A stretch of DNA of 5,904 nucleotides from Chlamydiota bacterium. Its GTDB lineage: Bacteria; Chlamydiota; Chlamydiia; Chlamydiales; SLFE01. The notes below the pieces were generated by a model, which searched no databases, was not told the DNA's origin, and saw nothing but the letters and a program-made list of their open reading frames with translations. The stretch spans positions 1 through 5,904 of the forward strand of contig JAAKFL010000127.1 in the NCBI GenBank assembly GCA_011065065.1, in the 5' to 3' direction. The position numbers and the translations under genes were made by a program. Shown here piece by piece: positions 1 through 5,904 of this stretch (its first letter is position 1; each line of letters starts with the position of its first letter).

Positions 1-149
1 CGTGAATTTTCCATGATAAATGTAAATAATTGACAAACTAAATCACTAACTCTGTGTGCTCTGTGATCTCTGTGGTGATTTTTTATATCCGACTTGGAAA
101 AAGATGTGTTAAATTGTAAGGGCTTGCCTGCGCTTTTCGAAGAGCCGGC
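1..149. other. Non-coding stretch downstream of the pelB-like gene
   Basis: No credible coding frame is seen on either strand. The stretch contains the CTCTGTG tandem repeat described separately. Close to the pelB stop codon there is a GC-richer patch (about 119-150) with a perfect 8-bp palindrome, AGCCGGCT, at 143-150, overlapping the stop codon. On the minus strand this patch is not followed by a clear T-run, so I do not call it an intrinsic terminator. If further pel genes such as pelC follow, they lie left of this window. Confidence 0.6.
40..84. repeat. CTCTGTG 9-bp tandem repeat inside a 7-bp inverted repeat
   Basis: Three consecutive 9-bp units share CTCTGTG: CTCTGTGTG (50-58), CTCTGTGAT (59-67) and CTCTGTGGT (68-76). 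On the minus strand these read as repeated CACAGAG. The units are framed by an inverted repeat, AAATCAC (40-46) and GTGATTT (75-81), and the right arm runs into six T residues (79-84). From general knowledge, short intergenic repeats built on ACCACAGAG/CACAGAG units are scattered through many unrelated environmental bacterial genomes, and this looks like one of them. The stem plus T-run could act as a weak terminator for rightward transcription entering from the left, but the stem is AT-rich and the loop is 28 nt, so that role is doubtful. Confidence 0.6.
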
Positions 150-3100
150 TTAGTATGGGATGACGAAATCGGCAATGAAACGATCCACCGTTTCATTCTC
201 AAACTGAGAACTGAAAGTATGAAAGAAACTGAGGTTCAATCGTGGTCCACATCTACTACCAAAGTGAGCCACAAACGCGGCAATGGGTCCCACGTCACCG
301 CGAGCTATACGATCCCAAGACGCACCCCCGGATCCTTCAATCCAGAAGGTGGGACAGAAAACCTTGTTGAAACTCAGCTGCCACACATGGGTTTCTCGGC
401 TCTCAATATTCAACGGGGTGACCTCAGTACCAAGTATTGGGCTAAAGACTCTTTTCTCGTGTGTGACATACTGCGAATCGACATAATAGTTAAAGTAAAG
501 TGCCCCTTCATCACCAATCGCACGTCTGGCGATATTTCGTCTTCCAAAGCGATAGTTAAGTCCCGCTAACAACGTCCAGGTTTGTGCAGATTCTCCAAAC
601 GTACGCAGGTGATACCAACGGTACCCTCCCTGACCAAAGAACTCTGTTTGGGGACCGACATTGATCGAACGGAAGAATTCCACTCTGTCTTCAAGACCGA
701 AATCAATGATGGTTTCTGTGAACTCCCATGTCAGCTTGTGATACCATAATCGCGCTCGTGAGATACCAAAAAGATCCGGTCTCTCATAAAATATACCAGC
801 ACCTAGCCCTTCGCGTGAGAAGAACCCTGATAATTCCAAGGTCATGCCATCTTCAGTATTTCTCTCAATGGCCACTTCACCTCGGCCTCTTGTTCCACAG
901 AAATCTTGAATCAATCCGGAAAACACGACTAAACCACCTGTTAATGTCAGCTTATCAGTGCTCACTTTCAGTTTTCCGACATATTCCTGGTTAAACCGAT
1001 GAGACCAAATGAGATCACTAATCACTTCTGTTTGAGGTGCTCCCGTTAGTTTATACTCTCTAGACCCGGAGATAAAGGAAGCCTTATCACAGAAGATTCT
1101 TCTTTGCAGAACCTGAAGTTCTTCATTCCATGGTTCAAGCCTCAATCCCTCTTCAAGCCACAAGATAGCTCTCCACCAACGTCCTATCCTCACTTCGAGA
1201 TCCGATAGTAACGCGATGACCCTTGTATCCTTCGGATACTCTTCCTTTAGCTTGGCGACAATTCTAAATGCGCAACGCAACCGATTAAGGTTTGCCATTA
1301 ACAGTGCTTTCGTGAGACCCTTATTAATGATCTCCTGCCGCATCAGCTCGGGATCCAAAGTGGGATCATTTTCTGGATCTGCCGTTGCAATCAAGTAAGA
1401 AGCTCGACAAAACTTATCAAAAACCATCAAGATATTAGCGTATTCGATACGAAATGCTGCATTTGTCGGATAACGTTCGATCAATTCTTCAAACATCTGG
1501 AATGACTTGCCGACGCATCCAATTTTGTAATAGAGTTCCGCTTCAATCATTTCCGCATAAGGATCAAGGTTTTCCTTTTTATTCAGCAAACACAGGGCAG
1601 TACGGAAATATTTTCTGGACCATTCCCAATGACGGTAATACCAATAAATATCACCAAAGAAATACCATGCAAGAAAAGTAGCGTCGGGAGTTTGGAGATA
1701 CTCTTCTAAATACCTGTATGAAGGATTGAATTCTTTTCGAACATATTTCAAAAAGCCCAGCAGCCGTATCGCATTTGGATAATCGGGTTTTAGAGCGAGC
1801 ATTTTCAAAGCGGCTTTTTCAGCAGTTGGGTGAATCGCTAAATCATAAGACAACTGCCCCATTTTCTCTAATCTGTCAAGATCGGTCTCCTGCTCGACAA
1901 GAACACCCAAAACCTTTTTCATCTTCTGGCGTTCTTTGGCGACTTCGAGAGCTTCCAGGTAAGCGATCCCCACATCACGATCTTCCCATCCTTTTGCCTC
2001 TGCCAATTCAATCGCCATCTGAGGGTGTTTCATATAGGTCAAATGAGACATCCAGCCCGCAAGATCTTTTCCTTCAGCATCTTCAGCCTGAGTAGCGATC
2101 CAATCAATTTGTTCATCGGAAAGATCTTTACCCCATAGAGTTAAAAGAGTTTGGACATCTCCATTTAGGAAAGGCTTTCCGTCAGCAAGTCCCTCGAATG
2201 GGATCACGGCATGATCACGGAAATTACTCTCCATCAAATAATAACCATACTCCCGCAACTTCGGCTCAGTGACATCAGGGTCGATGACAGAATGATTTAA
2301 GAAATCGACAAGTTCCATTTCATATAACTCATCTTGATTCGCGGCTAAGACAATCGTATAGAAATAGTTATCGCGAACATCAACCCCTTCCCGCTTTAGG
2401 CGACGGATAATCTTAAGAGCTTCAGCTGGTTGCCCATTGAGAGCTAAAGCCCTAGCCATCAACATTTGATTGTAGGATGTGGAAGCTAATCGATTCAGAC
2501 GTTCAGCCAACTTCATAGCTGTTTCTTTTTGCTTCGTTTTCTCAGAAATGAGGAATAGATCCACATACATTTGAATCGGCAAACTTTCACGCAGAACGAA
2601 ACGACGCTCAAGCTCTTCAATATTCCCTTGAGCGGCAAGTAAATATAACTGAGATTGTATGAGGGGCAAGCTTGGATAACCTGGCTTTAGCGTGTATTCA
2701 CTGATAAGTCGGTCTGCATCATCCACTAGCCCAAGATTGATATAGAGTTCTGTGATGTTGCTGAGAAGCTCGATATCCACATCATTAATCGATTCAACTT
2801 TGCTTAAAAGTTTTTTCGAAACTTCTCGATAACCAGACGAATACAAGAATTGAGCTAACTGAAGGCGCTGCTGATCCATTAAATCTTCATCCTCAGCTAA
2901 TGCCTCAACTTCTTCTGAACTTCCCTTTTCTGCTATGGTCACACCCAATTTTAATAATTCGTGCTCATCTAAATACTCTTCACCTAAGTTCTTAGCGAGA
3001 AGTTCAGCTAACTTCTGTTGCCGAAAAGCAATCAGGCTATCGACCATAATCACAAGATCGATTTGTGGAACTTTTTTAAAGTCCAATGTCTTTAACATCA

Positions 3101-4058
3101 CTTCAGCAAGCTTTTCATCTTTATAGAAGATCGCCAAATTGAAAAGACGCGTATAAAAAGGTGCCATAAGTGTTTCTTTCTCAAACTCTTTTTTCAGAAC
3201 ATGATAGATTCCTCTTTCATCCTCTTTTTCAATCAATAGAGTCAACATCAATTCCAGATACTGTGGTTCATTTCTTCGATTAGCGGGGATTAAATCTGCA
3301 AGAAAACGAGCTTCTGAAGGATTCCCTGAATGAAGAAGTTTATAAGACAACGTCACAATCGTATTGACATCTTGGGGGTGAATCGTGGAGTAATTTGAAG
3401 CGAGCAAGAAAGCTTCTAAATCGTGATCGGTTGCAATAAAAATATTAACAGCAAAGATAACTGTCTGATTATCAATCTTTTCAACTGGAAATTTATGAAA
3501 CAGCTCTTCTAAAGTCTGAACTGCAAGATCCATCTGTCCTCGTGAAGCGTAAAGCTTTGCAAGATTCATATAATCAGCAACATCACCAGCTTCTGCTGCC
3601 ACGAGCTGTCTCAATGCTCCCAACTGATTTTCAGCCTGATTCAATTCCTCATACGATTCCTTCAGTTCCTTAAGAACTGGGAGAGATGGATTTAAATTGT
3701 AAATTTCTTCTAAGTTTCGAAGATAAGCATAAGGGCGACTCGCTTTTTGATAAAGCTTCCCTAGGTATTCTCGTGCTTCATGATCTGTGGGGTTTTCTTT
3801 GATATAACCTTCTACTGTGCGAATCGCGTCATCAATATTGGCAAATTCCAGATCAAGTAAGACTTTGGGTACAACAGCGGCACGAGTCTTCTGCTTCTCT
3901 CCAAAAAATTTATAAAATTGTTTCGATGATCGATCAAATTGCCTGTCATAGAAAAACATCCAGGCAACATCCTCTCCGGTAGGGAAAAAGATAATACTCA
4001 ACAAAAGAGCTAACCCTGCAAATAACCCTACAAACGTATAATATGCTTTGCGATTCAT
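150..4058 (-). CDS. pelB: PelB-like TPR/outer-membrane porin for Pel exopolysaccharide export
   Basis: This 1302-residue protein has the three-part build of PelB, the export porin and periplasmic scaffold of the Pel polysaccharide system. Residues 7-25 form one hydrophobic segment after a short basic start (MNRK), likely an inner-membrane anchor or uncleaved signal. Residues about 75-985 are almost all helical TPR-like repeats (for example around 160-190, 765-825, 840-880 and 945-980). Residues about 995-1302 have alternating beta-strand character rich in aromatics and Gly, and end in ...FVIPY, an aromatic C-terminus typical of BAM-assembled barrels. Pseudomonas PelB is near 1190 residues with a barrel of similar size, so the extra length is in the TPR part. 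The ATG at 4058 is the only usual start after an in-frame TGA (4092-4094) that keeps the membrane segment. Its only Shine-Dalgarno-like sequence, GGTGGG, abuts the ATG, so initiation may be weak. In known systems the TPR region binds PelA, and a pelA-like fragment lies directly upstream on the same strand. The name rests on architecture and neighbour, not on alignment. Confidence 0.82.
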   Translation of the reverse strand: MNRKAYYTFVGLFAGLALLLSIIFFPTGEDVAWMFFYDRQFDRSSKQFYKFFGEKQKTRAAVVPKVLLDLEFANIDDAIRTVEGYIKENPTDHEAREYLGKLYQKASRPYAYLRNLEEIYNLNPSLPVLKELKESYEELNQAENQLGALRQLVAAEAGDVADYMNLAKLYASRGQMDLAVQTLEELFHKFPVEKIDNQTVIFAVNIFIATDHDLEAFLLASNYSTIHPQDVNTIVTLSYKLLHSGNPSEARFLADLIPANRRNEPQYLELMLTLLIEKEDERGIYHVLKKEFEKETLMAPFYTRLFNLAIFYKDEKLAEVMLKTLDFKKVPQIDLVIMVDSLIAFRQQKLAELLAKNLGEEYLDEHELLKLGVTIAEKGSSEEVEALAEDEDLMDQQRLQLAQFLYSSGYREVSKKLLSKVESINDVDIELLSNITELYINLGLVDDADRLISEYTLKPGYPSLPLIQSQLYLLAAQGNIEELERRFVLRESLPIQMYVDLFLISEKTKQKETAMKLAERLNRLASTSYNQMLMARALALNGQPAEALKIIRRLKREGVDVRDNYFYTIVLAANQDELYEMELVDFLNHSVIDPDVTEPKLREYGYYLMESNFRDHAVIPFEGLADGKPFLNGDVQTLLTLWGKDLSDEQIDWIATQAEDAEGKDLAGWMSHLTYMKHPQMAIELAEAKGWEDRDVGIAYLEALEVAKERQKMKKVLGVLVEQETDLDRLEKMGQLSYDLAIHPTAEKAALKMLALKPDYPNAIRLLGFLKYVRKEFNPSYRYLEEYLQTPDATFLAWYFFGDIYWYYRHWEWSRKYFRTALCLLNKKENLDPYAEMIEAELYYKIGCVGKSFQMFEELIERYPTNAAFRIEYANILMVFDKFCRASYLIATADPENDPTLDPELMRQEIINKGLTKALLMANLNRLRCAFRIVAKLKEEYPKDTRVIALLSDLEVRIGRWWRAILWLEEGLRLEPWNEELQVLQRRIFCDKASFISGSREYKLTGAPQTEVISDLIWSHRFNQEYVGKLKVSTDKLTLTGGLVVFSGLIQDFCGTRGRGEVAIERNTEDGMTLELSGFFSREGLGAGIFYERPDLFGISRARLWYHKLTWEFTETIIDFGLEDRVEFFRSINVGPQTEFFGQGGYRWYHLRTFGESAQTWTLLAGLNYRFGRRNIARRAIGDEGALYFNYYVDSQYVTHEKRVFSPILGTEVTPLNIESRETHVWQLSFNKVFCPTFWIEGSGGASWDRIARGDVGPIAAFVAHFGSRCGPRLNLSFFHTFSSQFENETVDRFIADFVIPY
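1076..3836 (-). other. TPR superhelix region of the PelB-like protein
   Basis: Residues about 75-994 are helix-turn-helix units with TPR-style spacing of small and aromatic residues, such as the unit near residues 160-190 (YMNLAKLYASRGQMDLAV followed by a helix ending in FHKFP). Several units are degenerate. An acidic stretch lies at about residues 378-394 (EEVEALAEDED). In Pel systems this region sits in the periplasm and holds the modifying enzyme PelA. It is about 100 residues longer than I would expect from the Pseudomonas protein. Boundaries are approximate and judged by eye. Confidence 0.65.
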
Positions 4059-4212
4059 CCCACCAGTCTTGCTAAAACAGTTAAATTTTGCTCAATTTCA
4101 TATAATGAGAATTCTATATTCTCCCACCAAAGCCGAATTATCAATCTAAAGATTATTATGTAAAGAAATTTATTTATTTTTTTTGATTTTTGGAGGAATT
4201 GATCCCTTCAGA
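4059..4212. other. AT-rich intergenic gap between pelA-like and pelB-like genes
   Basis: This 154-bp gap separates two same-strand genes and is longer than usual inside a tight operon. It holds a strong A/T tract with eight T residues at 4177-4184 (A residues on the coding strand). It also has a short inverted repeat, GAGAAT (4107-4112) and ATTCTC (4118-4123), with a 5-nt loop. On the minus strand, TTGATA (4144-4139) resembles a -35 box, with the A-tract upstream of it, but no good -10 box sits at 16-18 bp; TATAGA is 20 bp away. A promoter for pelB here is possible but not supported well enough to annotate. No convincing minus-strand terminator follows the pelA-like gene, so read-through is also possible. 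Confidence 0.5.
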
Positions 4213-5764
4213 TTATTTGACATTACGGATTTCTATATTGACTGGAATCATTGCTGGATGATGCAAATCCAGTTCTAAATTTCCTTGATTTGATTTTACA
4301 AGCGATCGGACCACTCCGTTGACATAGACTTCGTATATCCCTTCTTTGGGGACACGCCATTTCATTTCTCCGTTCCCATACCCTTGCGCTGTGAATGAAA
4401 CTTTCTGATCTCCCCAAGTCACATCGTAAATATGCCAACAGCTATCTACGAGGTAGAAGGTCGATGTAAGGTGTTCATTATCAAGATTCTGATTTGGTTT
4501 TAGCTGAATTGTTACATCCGATATGGCCGCGTCTAGAGCCACGTAAAGACTCCCCCCAACATAGTTTTGTCCAATGACCCCATTTGATTGTGAAAAATCA
4601 ACTTCCATTTCTGTTGAGTAGTCAAATCGCGCCGTTTGGCTGCCTCCACGATCAGTAATGATCCATTCATTTTCATTCACCTGTTCAATTTTTTGCGAGA
4701 AGAAGCCTCTAACAATTTTACAATAACGACTAGCTTCTATCGGTATAATTTTTTGTGTTTTGATGTATTCGATGTTTTGGATAAGGGCTTGTAATCCCGC
4801 CACTTTTTCTCCGCTATACATATGATAATACAAATTGATGGGTTTTATCCGTATGGGGAACTCAGTATTCTTCAAAGTTTGAGGCAACTGGTTGAAGGCG
4901 TAAAAATCACTACGCCAGAAGTTTGTGTAAGTATTTTCATTACTATTGGAAGAGTAGACCTGTCTTAGAGACTTCACTTGCCGGGTGAGTGGTGCGACCC
5001 AGGAATAAGAGTTGTACTTACTATCAAATCGTGTATCTCCACCATTGATTTCCATCACTCCCGCTTCTTCAACTTCTTCCAACGCTGCAAGGAAAGGTTC
5101 ACAGTCTCCGGACCATTGGTAGAGCTGAACTTGTTTATTTTTAGGGGCTAACTCATTAATTTTCTCATTTGAAGTGTGAACCTCCATATGGAGATCGAAA
5201 GGCTTCAGTGCAAAAGCGCGAGGCACATCGTACGCTTCATCAAATGTTTTCACCCTTTTTTCTCCGATCTTCACCTCTTCACTCAACACCCCTTCATCTT
5301 CCCATGATCCAAATAAAGTGTTAAAATATACCATAATTCCCTTACCTAACCAGCTTCCTGAAGTATATAAATGAAGGTACGGAACTTCATCGCTTGGCAA
5401 ATAATCCTTGAAAAATCCCCAGTCAAAAGGATGGGTAAATGTATGATTTCCCACCTCTACGTTGGGAAGTTGAAACAGCTCTTCAGCAACCTGTCGGCTG
5501 ATTTGTAAGGCGACCCAATCAAGGTCGATATCTGCAGCAATAGGACCGACGGTCACAGGAAGATCGGAGTGTTTTTTGATAACTTTCTCCATAATGACAA
5601 AGGATGAAAGATTACTAGGTTTCTGAAATTCCTTGATTTCAGTGCGATTGTTCCATCCATCCCCATCGATATGAGAATAATAGATTCTCCGTCCTGCCAA
5701 AGTTGAGGTATCGGGGATGGGAAATCTTTCAATACCAAAAGCCTTATGGAAAAATAGAAAAGGG
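4213..5764 (-). pseudogene. pelA: PelA-like deacetylase, 5'-truncated by an insertion
   Basis: This is the C-terminal half of a PelA-like protein, the periplasmic enzyme that hydrolyses and partly N-deacetylates Pel polysaccharide. Counting from the TTG codon at 5700, HIDGDG at residues 10-15 supplies the metal/catalytic Asp pair (D12, D14), and NHTFTHPFDW at 85-94 supplies H86 and H90. The 72-residue spacing between D14 and H86 is close to that of the reported Pseudomonas set (D528, D530, H600, H604). INGGDT (218-223) and YYHMYSG (291-297) also fit the PelA deacetylase fold. Residues about 325-495 look like the C-terminal beta-rich domain. The TTG is not a believable start: it has no ribosome site, and the same frame continues upstream with PelA-like residues (NPFLFFHKAFG, then FPIPDTST) before similarity ends near 5764 and a TAG occurs at 5779-5781. 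Only TTG or ATT could start between that stop and residue 1. About 490 N-terminal residues, including the glycoside hydrolase domain, are absent. There is no frameshift downstream of the break. Whether a shortened deacetylase is made is unknown. Confidence 0.8.
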
Positions 5765-5775
5765 TTTGTAACAGC

Positions 5776-5803
5776 TTGCTAAAATCTATACATATCTGAT
5801 ACT
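5776..5803 (+). promoter_or_regulatory. Possible promoter of the tnpA-like gene
   Basis: TTGCTA (5776-5781, 4 of 6 to the -35 consensus) and GATACT (5798-5803, 5 of 6 to TATACT and 4 of 6 to TATAAT) are separated by 16 bp. Transcription would begin near 5810, only a few bases before the ATG at 5814. That would make the message nearly leaderless and fits the absence of a Shine-Dalgarno sequence. It is a consensus match by eye in AT-rich DNA and overlaps the phased ATCT array, which could allow autoregulation by TnpA. Confidence 0.3.
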
Positions 5804-5834
5804 ATCTATTAATATGAGTAGATTTATCAAGATA
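5783..5834. repeat. 10-bp-phased ATCT/AGAT motif array at the element end
   Basis: ATCT occurs at 5784-5787, 5794-5797 and 5804-5807, exactly 10 bp apart; with flanking bases these are AATCT, TATCT and TATCT. Its complement AGAT follows at 5820-5823 and 5830-5833 (AGATT, AGATA), again 10 bp apart, running over the start codon into the tnpA-like gene. Spacing of one helical turn and the change of orientation suggest stacked binding sites for a protein on one DNA face. In IS607-family transposition several TnpA dimers are known to assemble on the element ends, so TnpA is the natural candidate binder. The motif is only 4-5 bp long, so chance in AT-rich sequence is not excluded. Confidence 0.4.
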
Positions 5835-5904
5835 GGTGAAGCAGCTAGACTGCTCGGAATAACGGTACAAACCCTTCGCAGATGGGAGCTAGAGGGGTCT
5901 TTTC
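5814..5904 (+). CDS. IS607-family TnpA-like serine recombinase, N-terminus (runs off the window)
   Basis: Thirty codons from the ATG at 5814 encode a MerR-type winged helix-turn-helix start: residues 4-9 read FIKIGE, and the recognition region (residues 10-25) reads AARLLGITVQTLRRWE, followed by LEGSF. The IGEAA..LG(V/I)...TLRRWE.EG pattern is characteristic of the DNA-binding domain of IS607-family transposases, which are about 200 residues long and continue into a serine-recombinase catalytic domain that cuts and joins the element ends. That domain is not visible here. MerR regulators usually have LRYYE rather than LRRWE at this place, which argues against an ordinary regulator; a phage excisionase or another MerR-fold protein remains possible. 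No Shine-Dalgarno sequence precedes the ATG. The gene is divergent from the truncated pelA-like gene and begins just inside the inferred element boundary. Confidence 0.72.
   Translation, partial: MSRFIKIGEAARLLGITVQTLRRWELEGSF

Larger units (their letters stand above)
5765..5904 (+). mobile_element. Left end of an IS607-family-like transposon (partial)
   Basis: The pelA-like reading frame ends at about 5761-5766, and 50 bp later a divergent gene starts with an IS607 TnpA-type N-terminus. IS607-family elements have no terminal inverted repeats, make no target duplication, and prefer recombination at a GG dinucleotide. A GGG lies exactly at the apparent break (5762-5764). I place the boundary just after it, with an uncertainty of several bases. 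The rest of the element, presumably the remainder of tnpA and possibly a tnpB, is outside the window. The family is inferred from 30 residues plus the insertion context. Confidence 0.6.

Noticed and set aside
119..150. A GC-rich patch with palindrome AGCCGGCT as an intrinsic terminator for pelB
   Set aside because: No long stable stem followed by a T-run can be drawn on the minus strand; the palindrome is only 8 bp with no loop.
219..3126. Several plus-strand open frames of 60-116 codons lying opposite the pelB-like gene
   Set aside because: They are antisense to a long gene with clear domain structure, their translations show no recognisable motifs, and none has a convincing ribosome site.
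4169..4190. The long T-run as a terminator
   Set aside because: The T residues are on the plus strand, whereas both flanking genes are on the minus strand, and no stem precedes the run.
4223..4438. A 71-codon minus-strand frame inside the pelA-like gene
   Set aside because: It overlaps the conserved C-terminal domain in another frame and looks like a chance frame.
5700..5702. TTG at 5698-5700 as the true start of a complete 495-residue deacetylase
   Set aside because: The frame upstream of it still reads as PelA-like sequence (AFG...FPIPDTST), there is no ribosome site or signal peptide, and the start would fall only 11 residues before the catalytic Asp.
5553..5738. A 61-codon minus-strand frame starting at an ATG near 5738
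   Set aside because: It overlaps the HIDGDG region of the PelA-like frame in a different frame; its translation is unrelated to PelA and ends soon after, so it is not a restored start for the truncated gene.
5780..5815. An outward-facing promoter at the element end driving the pelA fragment (TTAATA, 16 bp, TATAGA on the minus strand)
   Set aside because: Both boxes match consensus at only 4 of 6 positions in very AT-rich sequence and overlap the repeat array, so this is too weak to annotate.

Overview
The window carries the end of a Pel-type exopolysaccharide locus from a moderately AT-rich, Gram-negative (diderm) bacterium, broken at its right edge by what looks like an IS607-family transposon. 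The diderm assignment rests on a large TPR protein ending in an outer-membrane beta-barrel. No taxonomic marker is present, so I do not name a lineage.

Layout from left to right. Positions 1-149 are non-coding and lie downstream of the first gene; they contain three 9-bp tandem copies of a CTCTGTG motif framed by a 7-bp inverted repeat. Positions 150-4058 (minus strand) encode a 1302-residue PelB-like protein: N-terminal membrane anchor, long TPR superhelix, C-terminal porin. Positions 4059-4212 are an AT-rich intergenic gap. Positions 4213 to about 5764 (minus strand) hold the C-terminal half of a PelA-like protein: the polysaccharide deacetylase domain with its predicted catalytic Asp/His residues intact, plus a C-terminal beta-rich domain. 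This gene has no proper start: PelA-like sequence continues upstream of the first permissible start (TTG at 5700) and then stops abruptly around 5761-5766, with an in-frame TAG at 5779-5781. From 5814 to the right edge, on the plus strand, begins a MerR-like helix-turn-helix protein typical of the N-terminus of IS607-family TnpA serine recombinases.

In the known Pel system, PelA (periplasmic hydrolase/deacetylase) trims and partly deacetylates the polymer, and PelB (periplasmic TPR scaffold plus outer-membrane porin) recruits PelA and exports the polymer. The pelA-pelB order here matches that system. The most economical reading is that an IS607-like element inserted into pelA between the regions for its N-terminal domains and its deacetylase domain, probably disabling or modifying Pel production in this strain. 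Whether the 5' half of pelA lies on the far side of the element cannot be seen here.

The most interesting signals are the insertion junction, a 10-bp-phased array of ATCT/AGAT motifs at the element end, and the CTCTGTG repeat beyond pelB. I found no evidence for a wholly new system.
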